DNA of 5,788 nt from JASHZA01 sp035624865 (GTDB taxonomy: Bacteria; Desulfobacterota; Binatia; Binatales; Binataceae): the NCBI GenBank assembly GCA_035624865.1, contig DASPQS010000179.1, forward strand, positions 1 to 5,788. Direction: 5' to 3'. Under the pieces are notes generated by a model, which had not been told where the DNA came from, did no database searches, and saw only the letters and a program-made list of their open reading frames with translations. Shown one piece after another: positions 1-5,720 of the stretch. A program made the translations under genes and the position numbers. Position 1 is the first letter of the stretch; each line of letters opens with the position of its first letter.

Positions 1-714
1 GCGCCGGCGCTCGTCGGCGCGGGAAAGATCGGGCGAATCGTAGAATTCGGGACGGATGATCATGCCGGAAGTGCGCAGGATGCGATCGGGCGAGTAACCC
101 ATCTGTGCGGCCTGGGATGCGGCGAATGAGGTGCCGCAGATCACGTACTGGTCCTGCGGCTCGATCCAGAAGTTGGGCGGATAGTCGGCGAGGTCGGTCA
201 TGACGGTGACCATCGGCGTGGGTGGGCGGCCCTGGGCGTGGTCGGCGGCGCGCAGGCCGTCGAGCAGCTCGCGGTTGAAGTGGGGAATCATCGAGACGAC
301 GAGGTGGGGCCGGGAACCGCGCCAGTGACGGGCGAGGTGAGAGACGGCGCGCGAATGCAGGCGTCGCACCAGGGCGTGCAGGATCGGCAGCATCGGTCCT
401 ACGGTAATAGTCAGATCGTATTTGAGCAGGCCGTTATAAAGGTCCTCGGCGCGAACGCGGGTGAGAGTCCGGAGCAGATCGGCGGGCTCGAGGACGTCAC
501 GAAGGTTGGACAGCGCGACTTGCCAGGGACGGCGCTGCTGGTCGATTACGCGCCGGAGCGCCATGGCGGAGGCGCGATGGCCGCCGCCGGCGTCGAAGAA
601 GATAAGCTCGATGAGCTTGCGGCCGTCCGTGAACGGAGCGGCCGGCGGGGCAGGGGAGAACAATCCGGGAGCGGAATCAAGCAGTGACGGGATATCGATA
701 CGATCGTGATTCAC
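1..714 (-). CDS. MGDG-synthase-type glycosyltransferase (GT28-like), N-terminal part, runs off left edge
   Basis: This is an uninterrupted minus-strand reading frame of 238 codons from a GTG at 712-714 to the window edge, with no stop seen. Residues 33-53 carry the MGDG-synthase N-terminal signature: a hydrophobic strand, then FFDAGGGHRASA with the glycine loop and His at 43-46. Further on, MVTVMTDL and a Trp (NFWIEP) are followed by a strand reading YVICGTSFAASQAAQMGYSP and then GMIIRPEFY. This is the order found in plant MGD1 and bacterial UgtP-like enzymes, which transfer a sugar from a UDP-sugar to diacylglycerol at the inner membrane face. The C-terminal nucleotide-sugar domain lies outside the window, so donor and acceptor cannot be inferred. 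An in-frame stop lies upstream at 763-765. No ATG lies between that stop and the GGGH motif, so GTG is the best start. No clear Shine-Dalgarno sequence is seen. The family is confident; the exact lipid product is not. Confidence 0.85.
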   Translation of the reverse strand, partial: MNHDRIDIPSLLDSAPGLFSPAPPAAPFTDGRKLIELIFFDAGGGHRASAMALRRVIDQQRRPWQVALSNLRDVLEPADLLRTLTRVRAEDLYNGLLKYDLTITVGPMLPILHALVRRLHSRAVSHLARHWRGSRPHLVVSMIPHFNRELLDGLRAADHAQGRPPTPMVTVMTDLADYPPNFWIEPQDQYVICGTSFAASQAAQMGYSPDRILRTSGMIIRPEFYDSPDLSRADERRR

Positions 715-894
715 AATGCCGGCGCGCTCGACCGGGCTGAGTTGAGCGTCAAACCAGTATTGTCAGATGGGCGGGCGCGGCGTCAGGCGGAATTGTGACG
801 ACAGGTTGAAGTTATGATCGGATTAGATTTAACGGAGTATTACGGCAGTTCTTGCAGGAAGGCGCGAAAGGTTGGCAGTTGCGGAGGCGAGGCG

Positions 895-1086
895 TCAGCG
901 GTTCGCCGACCGCTTGGGCAAGTCCAGGGTTGGCCTGCGAGTGCCCTGCTGTTCGATCCTCGAGTTACAATCTGAGCAGACCAGGCCCGGTCTACCGAAT
1001 TGCAGCCGCCGTTTCGGATCAGGCTGCATCACGGCGCGTTCGAAATACACACCACAATCGATGCATCTCCGCCAGGAAGAAGCCAT
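895..1086 (-). CDS. Small zinc-ribbon protein, 63 aa, function unknown
   Basis: This is a short frame reading MASSWRRCIDCGVYFERAV, then QFGRPGLVCSDCNSRIE, and a basic tail ending KRSANR. Two CxxC knuckles (Cys8/Cys11 and Cys37/Cys40) are 25 residues apart, with an aromatic residue after the first knuckle. This is the layout of small zinc-ribbon proteins that bind one Zn through four cysteines. The frame stays open upstream to a Met codon at 1240-1242, but that extension is Arg/Ser-rich and featureless, so the ATG at 1084-1086 is chosen. A run of five G residues (complement of 1092-1096), five bases upstream, may serve as a weak ribosome binding site. It lies codirectionally about 190 bp after the sigma-54 regulator and 180 bp before the glycosyltransferase. 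It could be a DNA- or RNA-binding or metal-dependent accessory protein, but nothing fixes its role. A chance frame is possible because no homologue is recognised by name. Confidence 0.5.
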   Translation of the reverse strand: MASSWRRCIDCGVYFERAVMQPDPKRRLQFGRPGLVCSDCNSRIEQQGTRRPTLDLPKRSANR

Positions 1087-1163
1087 TGGCGCCCCCGAGA
1101 ACTCTGATCGAGCCGTCCCTGGGAGAAGCAAGCTTGATACCATCTTGCGACGGGGATTGAGCG

Positions 1164-1187
1164 AGCGTAAGCAACTCATCTCACGCT
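1164..1187 (-). terminator. Hairpin downstream of the regulator gene, weak terminator candidate
   Basis: Read on the minus strand, AGCGTGAG, an 8-nt loop, then CTTACGCT give an 8-bp RNA stem with one G-U pair. On the plus strand the same position is an A-C mismatch, so the fold favours the minus transcript. It begins about 90 nt after the regulator stop and precedes the zinc-ribbon frame. No U-tract follows, so an intrinsic terminator is unproven. It could also be an attenuating or processing hairpin. Confidence 0.25.
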
Positions 1188-1206
1188 GAGCCCGAGGTCT
1201 CACGCT
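1179..1206. repeat. Short direct repeat TCTCACGCT, two copies 19 bp apart
   Basis: TCTCACGCT occurs at 1179-1187 and again at 1198-1206. The first copy is also one arm of the neighbouring hairpin. The start-to-start spacing of 19 bp is near two helical turns, which would suit a protein binding in tandem. With only two 9-bp copies, chance is not excluded. Confidence 0.25.
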
Positions 1207-1276
1207 CACCATGCAACCTCGCGAGACACAATCGGTTTGCACACCGGTGCCGCGATTCTTGACACCCCGGGTGCAC

Positions 1277-2884
1277 TCAGCGGAGGTGGTATTCCTTTAG
1301 TTTTTTCTGGAGGGCCGGGCGTGAGAGGCCCAGCGCGCGGGCGGTCCGGGAGACGTTACCGCTGTGCTCGCGCAGGACCTGCCCGATATAGCTCGCCTCG
1401 ACGGTTGCGCGGACGTGGCGGAGAGATCCGGTCTCACCGCGGAAGTCTCTCTTGGTCTCGCCCGGGATTCCGCGCGGAGGCTGCGCGGGAGACTCGACTC
1501 GCGCCCCGCTGGTGCCGTTTTCCGAGACGGCGGTTGTCAGCGCCGTCGAGAGATGGCGCGCTTCAACAAACTCCCCTTCCCCGGCAAGTGCCACTGCGCG
1601 GTCCATTTCATTCCTGAGTTCGCGCACGTTTCCGGGCCAACCGAAGCGCATGAGCGCCTCGATGGCGGCCGGAGAAATTCCGCGGAGCCGCTTGTGATGC
1701 TTTTCCGCCGCGACGCTCAGAAAGCGGCTGGCAAGAATCGGAATATCCTCACGCCGGTCGCGCAAGGGGGGCAGGCATATGGGAAAGACCGCCAGACGGT
1801 AATAGAGGTCTTCGCGGAAGGCGCCACGCGCGATCTCTGTCTTGAGGTCGCGGTTGGTCGCGGATAGTACCCTGACGTCAACCTTACGGGGAAAGCTGTC
1901 GCCGACCGGGACCACTTCCTGTTGCTCGAGCACGCGCAGCAGCCTGGCCTGCATCGGCAGGGGCATGTCTGCGACCTCATCGAGGAAGACCGAGCCACCC
2001 GAGGCGGCTCTGAACAAACCTGGACTATCGCGGATCGCCCCGGTGAAAGCGCCGCGACGGTGCCCGAACAGTTCGCTTTCGAGGAGTGTCTCCGGCACGG
2101 CGGCACAATTCACGGCGAGCATCGGACAGTCACTGCGCGCGCTGGCACTGTGAATCGCGCGGGCCACGAGCTCTTTTCCGGTTCCGGTTTCGCCCTGAAT
2201 CAGGACGGAGATCGACGATGCGCCGGCGACTTCCATGAGCCTGAAGACTTCGGCCATGGCTGGTCCGGTGCCGACAATTTCGCTGAAGACGCCGTGCCGG
2301 GCAAGGTCGCGGCGAAGCACACCGACCTGGGTTCGAAGTTTGGCCTCGGATTCCCTGACCTGCTCATATAAGCGTGCATTCTCGATCGCGATAGCGATGC
2401 TTCCTGAAAGCGCTTCGAGGAACAGCAGGTCGTCATCAGCGATGGGCGCGCCCTGGTGGCAATTAACAACCTCGATTACGCCGATTGTTCCTTGATGCGA
2501 GGTCAGGGGAGCGGCGAGGAGATTGCGCGTGACCAGACCGGTAATCCGGTCGACTCCGTGATAAAGGCGATCGTCTCGCTGGGCGTCATCCACGCGAATC
2601 GGCCGCCCGCCTTTCAACACGGTCCCTGCGATTCCGAGGTCAGCCGGAAAGCGCAAATGCGGTAGCTTCTCGACGACCGCGGGATTCTGGCCAGAGACGT
2701 AGGGAAAGTAAAACTCGTTGCGTTCGCGGTCGAGCAGGAGAACCGAGGCGCCTTCGGCCTCCAGCGCATCACGGCACCGGGTAATCACGAAGGGGATGAG
2801 CTCATCGAGTTCGATGCGGGTGGCAAAAGCGCAACCCAGTTTGTACAGCAATTTGAGCCGTTGCGTGTTTTCTGAACCCGTCAT
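1277..2884 (-). CDS. Sigma-54-dependent transcriptional activator, GAF-AAA+-Fis HTH (NtrC/NorR/FhlA class)
   Basis: This complete 535-residue bacterial enhancer-binding protein activates RNA polymerase carrying sigma-54 by ATP hydrolysis. Residues 10-172 form a GAF sensor domain, including GIAGTVLKGGRPIRVDD and LLAAPLTSHQGTIGVIEVVN. Residues 172-198 look like a helical linker. The AAA+ domain (about 202-440) has every key element: Walker A GETGTGKE 231-238, the sigma-54 contact loop GAFTGA 278-283, Walker B SVFLDE with Asp302-Glu303, sensor I around Asn344, Arg-finger region FREDLYYRL 356-364, and sensor II WPGNVREL 416-423. After a polar linker, residues 495-535 form a Fis-type helix-turn-helix (NVSRTARALGLSRPALQKKL). 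No receiver domain is present, so control by a ligand or redox signal through GAF is more likely than phosphorylation. The ATG at 2884 is the first start after an upstream in-frame stop (2978-2980). It lacks a clear Shine-Dalgarno sequence. The divergent CoA-transferase/GST pair is the natural target. The GAF ligand is unknown. Confidence 0.97.
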   Translation of the reverse strand: MTGSENTQRLKLLYKLGCAFATRIELDELIPFVITRCRDALEAEGASVLLLDRERNEFYFPYVSGQNPAVVEKLPHLRFPADLGIAGTVLKGGRPIRVDDAQRDDRLYHGVDRITGLVTRNLLAAPLTSHQGTIGVIEVVNCHQGAPIADDDLLFLEALSGSIAIAIENARLYEQVRESEAKLRTQVGVLRRDLARHGVFSEIVGTGPAMAEVFRLMEVAGASSISVLIQGETGTGKELVARAIHSASARSDCPMLAVNCAAVPETLLESELFGHRRGAFTGAIRDSPGLFRAASGGSVFLDEVADMPLPMQARLLRVLEQQEVVPVGDSFPRKVDVRVLSATNRDLKTEIARGAFREDLYYRLAVFPICLPPLRDRREDIPILASRFLSVAAEKHHKRLRGISPAAIEALMRFGWPGNVRELRNEMDRAVALAGEGEFVEARHLSTALTTAVSENGTSGARVESPAQPPRGIPGETKRDFRGETGSLRHVRATVEASYIGQVLREHSGNVSRTARALGLSRPALQKKLKEYHLR

Positions 2885-2896
2885 AAGGAATGCTTG

Positions 2897-2926
2897 ATTA
2901 AATCCCGGCGATTCGCGCCGTATCGA
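2897..2926 (-). promoter_or_regulatory. Possible sigma-70 promoter of the regulator gene
   Basis: On the minus strand TCGATA (complement 2921-2926, four of six matches to TTGACA) and TTTAAT (complement 2897-2902, five of six matches to TATAAT) are 18 bp apart. Transcription would start only about 5 nt before the ATG at 2884, giving a nearly leaderless message. That agrees with the absence of a Shine-Dalgarno sequence there. This is by-eye evidence only. Confidence 0.3.
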
Positions 2927-2948
2927 CCACGATTCCGGGCGGTTCCCG
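2906..2948. promoter_or_regulatory. Two small dyads in the divergent region, possible activator sites
   Basis: CGGCG-attcg-CGCCG (2906-2920) and CGGG-cggtt-CCCG (2936-2948) are two inverted repeats, each with a 5-bp spacer. Their centres are 29 bp apart, about 90-120 bp upstream of the -24-like element at 3031. Enhancer sites of sigma-54 activators usually lie at this distance and are dyads. The two are not copies of the same sequence, and such short dyads arise easily in GC-rich DNA. Confidence 0.2.
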
Positions 2949-2962
2949 TAACTTCGCAGCAG

Positions 2963-3018
2963 GAGGCCGACTTCTTCTTATAAGGCCTCGTCCGGCGTTC
3001 CACAAGTTCGGGGAGGCC
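2963..3018. repeat. Alternating inverted hexamers GAGGCC / GGCCTC / GAGGCC
   Basis: GAGGCC at 2963-2968, GGCCTC at 2984-2989 and GAGGCC at 3013-3018 form two overlapping inverted pairs sharing the central arm. They sit between the dyads and the -24-like element. Alternative RNA pairing or a protein site is possible. The arms are only six bases long, so this is a weak observation. Confidence 0.15.
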
Positions 3019-3025
3019 GGCGCCG

Positions 3026-3046
3026 CGCATTGGCACGACGCGTTGG
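3026..3046 (+). promoter_or_regulatory. Sigma-54 -24 element with off-register -12-like element upstream of the CoA-transferase
   Basis: CGCAT-TGGCACG (3026-3037) matches all twelve positions of the sigma-54 -24 consensus mrNrYTGGCACG. The expected -12 element TTGC should follow after 4 bp. Instead TTGG follows after 5 bp (3043-3046), giving GG-N11-GG rather than the strict GG-N10-GC. The start codon is about 90 bp downstream. An overlapping sigma-70 alternative exists: TTGGCA at 3030-3035 with TATACA at 3055-3060, spacing 19. Either could drive the operon and neither is clean. Confidence 0.4.
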
Positions 3047-3116
3047 GGCACGCGTATACATGCCGGCGTGCGTGCTTGCCTTCCGCGCATAGCGGTGCGA
3101 TGACTTGCAGCGCGAC

Positions 3117-3123
3117 AAGGAGG
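3117..3123 (+). promoter_or_regulatory. Ribosome binding site that decides the CoA-transferase start
   Basis: AAGGAGG is a near-perfect Shine-Dalgarno sequence located 11 nt before the ATG at 3135. It lies downstream of the alternative in-frame TTG at 3105, so it cannot serve that codon. This supports the ATG as the true start, although the spacing is slightly long. Confidence 0.75.
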
Positions 3124-3134
3124 CGCAACGATCG

Positions 3135-4358
3135 ATGCCGCCGACATCCAAACGCATGCTCGAGGGCTATCGCGTGCTGGACTTCACGCAGGTGCTGGCC
3201 GGCCCGACGACAACTCGCTACATGGCCGAGATGGGCGCCGACGTGGTCAAAGTCGAGTTTGCGCCCAACGGCGACATCTCGCGCGGCGTGCCATATCTGC
3301 GCGACGGGCGCAGCGGATACTATGTGCAGCAGAACCGGGGCAAGAAGAGCCTGTGCCTGGAGCTCAAGAATCCTGCGGCGGCGGCGATTATCCGGGAACT
3401 CGTTCCCAAGGTCGATGTGCTGGTGGAGAATTTCGCGCCCGGTGTGATCGGGCGGCTTGGCTTCGGCTACGAGGAAGTGCGGAAGCTCAACCCCAGGATC
3501 ATCATGTGCTCGATCTCGACTTTCGGACAGAACGGACCGCTGGCGAACCGGCCGGGATACGATTTCATCGGATGCGCCTACTCCGGTGTGCTGAGCATGA
3601 TCGGCGAGCGCGACGGCGCGCCCTCGCTGCCGCAGGTGGGAGTCGGCGATATCTCGACCGGGGTGCATGCGCTGACCGGAATTCTGGCCGCGCTGCTCCA
3701 TCGCGAACGCACGGACGAGGGTCAATTCGTCGAGACCTCGCTGCTCGACTGTTACTTCAGCTACAACGACATGACGGTGCATACCGCGAGCCTGAGCGGA
3801 GGATCGTTCTTGCCGCGGCGCAACGGCGCCCATCATTTCGCCGTAGCGCCGCTCGGCGTATTCAAAGGAAAACGCAGTCCGATCCTGATCATGGCAAGCA
3901 CCGAGCATCAGTTCCGGTATTTGTGCGCGGCGATGGGGCGTAGCGAATTAGGGGAGGACCCCCGCTACCGGACGAACGCGGATCGCATGGCACATTTTGG
4001 AGAGCTCAAGCGGTTGATCCAGGACTGGTTCGATGCGATGCCGAGCGACGACGAGGTATACGAGCGGTTCAATCAGCATCGCGTCCCTTACGCGCAGGTG
4101 CTGACGATCGATGAAGCGATGGCGCATCCGCATCTGAGGGAGCGCGAGGTCGTGCGCACGATAGACGATCGTTTTCTGGGGAAGTTCGACGTCCCGGGCT
4201 TTCCCTTGCGCTTCTCGGCACATCCGCGCCATGCGGAGGCGGCGGCGCCGACCCTGGGCGAACATAACGAGGCGGTGCTGCGTGACTATTTGGGCTATTC
4301 GGCGGAACGGATCGCGGGGTTGGAGGAGCAGCGGGTCCTCCATCGAGGCCCGCGGTAA
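3135..4358 (+). CDS. CaiB/BaiF (class III) CoA-transferase
   Basis: This complete 407-residue protein has the usual length for family III CoA-transferases. These transfer CoA between carboxylic acids through an enzyme-bound aspartyl-CoA thioester and form interlocked dimers in the cytoplasm. Numbered from the ATG, the N-terminal fold reads GYRVLDFTQVLAGP (11-24), then MGADVVKVE (33-41), NRGKKSLCLEL (68-78), VDVLVENFAPGVIGRLGFGY (93-112), and PGYDFIG (140-146). The nucleophile is probably Asp172 in VGDISTGVHALTGILAAL, the counterpart of Asp169 in formyl-CoA transferase. DEGQFVETSLLD (194-205) and the C-terminal VPYAQVLTIDEAMAHPHLRER segment are also typical. Donor and acceptor acids cannot be told from sequence: oxalate, carnitine, succinyl or aromatic acid roles all occur in this family. 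The gene is first in a likely operon with the GST homologue 65 bp downstream and is divergent from the sigma-54 regulator. Confidence 0.95.
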   Translation: MPPTSKRMLEGYRVLDFTQVLAGPTTTRYMAEMGADVVKVEFAPNGDISRGVPYLRDGRSGYYVQQNRGKKSLCLELKNPAAAAIIRELVPKVDVLVENFAPGVIGRLGFGYEEVRKLNPRIIMCSISTFGQNGPLANRPGYDFIGCAYSGVLSMIGERDGAPSLPQVGVGDISTGVHALTGILAALLHRERTDEGQFVETSLLDCYFSYNDMTVHTASLSGGSFLPRRNGAHHFAVAPLGVFKGKRSPILIMASTEHQFRYLCAAMGRSELGEDPRYRTNADRMAHFGELKRLIQDWFDAMPSDDEVYERFNQHRVPYAQVLTIDEAMAHPHLREREVVRTIDDRFLGKFDVPGFPLRFSAHPRHAEAAAPTLGEHNEAVLRDYLGYSAERIAGLEEQRVLHRGPR

Positions 4359-4412
4359 CCGTGCAATTTTGGAATCATTCGTGAGAAATTAATGCGCTCA
4401 CCTGACAGCAAC

Positions 4413-4417
4413 GGAGG
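4413..4417 (+). promoter_or_regulatory. Ribosome binding site of the GST gene
   Basis: GGAGG lies 6 nt before the ATG at 4424, an optimal Shine-Dalgarno placement that fixes the start. The 65-bp gap after the CoA-transferase is AT-richer than its flanks but shows no convincing promoter or terminator, so cotranscription is likely. Confidence 0.8.
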
Positions 4418-4423
4418 ACCAAG

Positions 4424-5161
4424 ATGATCGATCTGTACTACTGGCCAACTCCAAACGGGAAAAAAGTAACGATTCAGCTCGAGGAAGCCGGCATCCCCTA
4501 TCGCATCATTCCATGCAATATCGGGCGCGGCGACCAGCTGACTCCCGAATTCCTGAAAGTATCACCCAATGGCCGGATGCCGGCGATCGTGGATCACGAG
4601 CCGATGGGCGGCGGCGCTCCCATCACGATCTTCGAGTCAGGCGCAATCATGGTGTATCTGGCCGAGAAGAGCGGAAAGTTCCTGCCACAGGAGCCACATC
4701 AGAAGTTCGAGGTCATGCAGTGGATGTTTTGGCAGATGGCCAACCAGGGCCCCAAGATGGGCGAACAGGGGCATTTTCGACGCGCAGCGCAGAATCCGAA
4801 GAATGGTGACCAGGCCTATGCGCTGCTGCGCTTCGACAACGAAGTCCATCGCATCTACGGAGTGATGAACCTGGGCCTGCATAAGAAGCGCTACCTTGCC
4901 GCAGGCCAGTACACGATCGCCGACATGATTTGCTATCCATGGGCGGCAACGGTGCAGGGGCGCAATATCGACCTCAACGAGTTCCCCAACGTAAAGCGCT
5001 GGATGGATGAGATCGGCGAGCGGCCCGCGGTGAAAAAGGCGATGGCGGCAGGCCCGGAGTATCGCGAGGATCCGGCGACGATCACCGCCGACGAGCAGGC
5101 CCGCCGCGCGAAACTGCTTACCCATCAACGGGCGCAAGCCGTGCCCAAGGAGTGGGGTTAG
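4424..5161 (+). CDS. yfcG: Nu-class glutathione S-transferase homologue / disulfide-bond oxidoreductase, YfcG-like
   Basis: This 245-residue cytosolic protein closely follows E. coli YfcG. It opens MIDLYYWPTPNGKKVTIQLEEAG, with Thr9 and Asn11 in the TPNG active-site motif that replaces the catalytic Tyr/Ser/Cys of other GSTs. Residues 1-84 form the thioredoxin-fold N domain, with EFLKVSPNGRMPAIVD around cis-Pro53 and the glutathione-binding ESGAI (Glu71-Ser72). Residues 95-205 form the helical C domain, with QWMFWQMANQGPKMGEQGHF and the N-capping TIADM motif (164-168). Nu-class enzymes bind two glutathiones, act weakly as transferases and reduce disulfides with glutathione. The protein is about 30 residues longer than YfcG, with a charged C-terminal tail after residue 208 ending PKEWG. 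Its position behind the CoA-transferase suggests it handles a glutathione adduct or mixed disulfide in the same pathway; that is inference. The family call is firm. The substrate is unknown. Confidence 0.93.
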   Translation: MIDLYYWPTPNGKKVTIQLEEAGIPYRIIPCNIGRGDQLTPEFLKVSPNGRMPAIVDHEPMGGGAPITIFESGAIMVYLAEKSGKFLPQEPHQKFEVMQWMFWQMANQGPKMGEQGHFRRAAQNPKNGDQAYALLRFDNEVHRIYGVMNLGLHKKRYLAAGQYTIADMICYPWAATVQGRNIDLNEFPNVKRWMDEIGERPAVKKAMAAGPEYREDPATITADEQARRAKLLTHQRAQAVPKEWG

Positions 5162-5173
5162 CGAGATCCGGTA

Positions 5174-5211
5174 TCGCGTCAGATATCAGCCGCAAGCCGG
5201 AATCGACGCGA
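5174..5211. terminator. Inverted repeat between convergent genes, weak bidirectional terminator candidate
   Basis: TCGCGTC (5174-5180) and GACGCGA (5205-5211) form a perfect 7-bp GC-rich inverted repeat with a 24-nt loop. It lies in the 53-bp gap between the convergent GST and PsiE genes. Its position suits a shared terminator, but the loop is long and no T-tract follows on either strand. Confidence 0.25.
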
Positions 5212-5214
5212 CGG

Positions 5215-5706
5215 TCACTGTGAACTTTTGCTGTTCAAGGGACGGCGGGCGAGCAGGTAGAGTGCGGCTGCAATCGCGAGGATGGCGCCGGCATTGGCGG
5301 CCAGATCGATCATGGCCTCCTTGAATCGATCCGGCGAGACGGTTCCGCTCGCGACGCTCATCTGTGCGCCGATCGCGAGGATGCGCCGGGTCGCAGAGAT
5401 TGCGGCGATGAACAGGAAGGGCTGCAAGGACGATCCGCGCTCCTGAAGGTAGGAGAGAACCGTGCGCAGCACTTCCATGATGATCATGACGAGGAGCAGG
5501 TCGTTAACCAGCGTCACGACGGCGAGGGCGAAGCCGCTTCTGTGAAGTTCGGTCGGAAAGGCGATGACGCTGTAGCCGAGCATTGCGAGGGCGGCAACCA
5601 GGAAGACCGAGCCGACGAGCGCATAAACGAGCGCGTCGGCCCCTTCGAGCAAAGGGACGAGCGTACCGTGTACGCGTTGGGCGAAGGATAGCGGTTGAGG
5701 TTCCAT
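5215..5706 (-). CDS. psiE: PsiE-family phosphate-starvation-inducible membrane protein
   Basis: This 163-residue inner-membrane protein has four predicted hydrophobic helices at about 25-49, 58-82, 95-115 and 132-153. The most characteristic stretch is NDLLLVMIIMEVLRTVLSYLQ (68-88) followed by FLFIAAISATRRILAIGA (97-114). There a Glu and several Arg residues are embedded in or beside helices, as in the PsiE family. E. coli PsiE is shorter (about 136 residues) and is induced by phosphate starvation; its biochemical role is unknown, and so is this one's. No Pho box is evident in the 80 bp upstream. The ATG at 5706 is the first possible start because an in-frame TGA lies 9 nt upstream (5716-5718). 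No Shine-Dalgarno sequence is present. The gene converges on the GST gene and shows no functional link to it. Family confidence is good; orthology to E. coli psiE is less sure. Confidence 0.8.
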   Translation of the reverse strand: MEPQPLSFAQRVHGTLVPLLEGADALVYALVGSVFLVAALAMLGYSVIAFPTELHRSGFALAVVTLVNDLLLVMIIMEVLRTVLSYLQERGSSLQPFLFIAAISATRRILAIGAQMSVASGTVSPDRFKEAMIDLAANAGAILAIAAALYLLARRPLNSKSSQ

Positions 5707-5720
5707 GGGCGCCCATCATA
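5705..5720 (-). promoter_or_regulatory. -10-like hexamer and palindrome at the psiE start, possible leaderless promoter
   Basis: On the minus strand TATGAT (complement 5715-5720, five of six matches to TATAAT) ends 8 nt before the ATG. That would place the transcription start at or next to the start codon. A 12-bp perfect palindrome ATGGGCGCCCAT (5705-5716) overlaps both the hexamer and the start codon and might act as an operator. No good -35 is seen at 16-18 bp. A 12-bp palindrome is expected about once by chance in a window of this size. Confidence 0.25.

Noticed and set aside
238..687. Plus-strand 149-codon frame at the left end
   Set aside because: It is the complement of the glycosyltransferase frame, which carries the GGGHRASA and TVMTDL motifs. 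The plus frame shows none.
822..856. TCTAAT on the minus strand as a -10 for the glycosyltransferase gene
   Set aside because: It matches five of six consensus bases in an AT-rich patch, but no -35 lies at 16-18 bp. It is also about 110 bp from the start codon.
852..1189. Two overlapping plus-strand frames of about 100 codons
   Set aside because: They have low-complexity composition and no motif or ribosome binding site, and they lie opposite the cysteine-paired zinc-ribbon frame.
1364..1867. Plus-strand 167-codon frame inside the regulator gene
   Set aside because: It is antisense to the AAA+ and HTH domains, whose motifs are intact on the minus strand.
3065..3109. Two further sigma-54-like sites ending in TTGC (3076-3079) and TTGCA (3105-3109)
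   Set aside because: In both, the upstream GG is 11 rather than 10 bases from the GC and the TGGCAC context is missing, so they are weaker than the site at 3026-3046.
3105..3134. TTG at 3105 as an earlier start of the CoA-transferase
   Set aside because: The strong AAGGAGG at 3117-3123 lies downstream of it and serves the ATG at 3135. The extra ten residues are not typical of the family.
2881..3147. Minus-strand 88-codon frame overlapping the regulator start by ATGA
   Set aside because: The 4-base overlap looks like translational coupling, but the translation is Arg-rich and featureless. The frame also runs into the start of the CoA-transferase gene on the other strand.
2898..3908. Long minus-strand open frame (336 codons) across the CoA-transferase gene
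   Set aside because: It is antisense to a clearly recognisable CaiB/BaiF protein. Its translation is rich in His, Arg and Ala without domain motifs, as expected from the complement of GC-rich codons.
4637..5137. Minus-strand 166-codon frame inside the GST gene
   Set aside because: It is antisense to a complete YfcG-like protein and shows no recognisable features.
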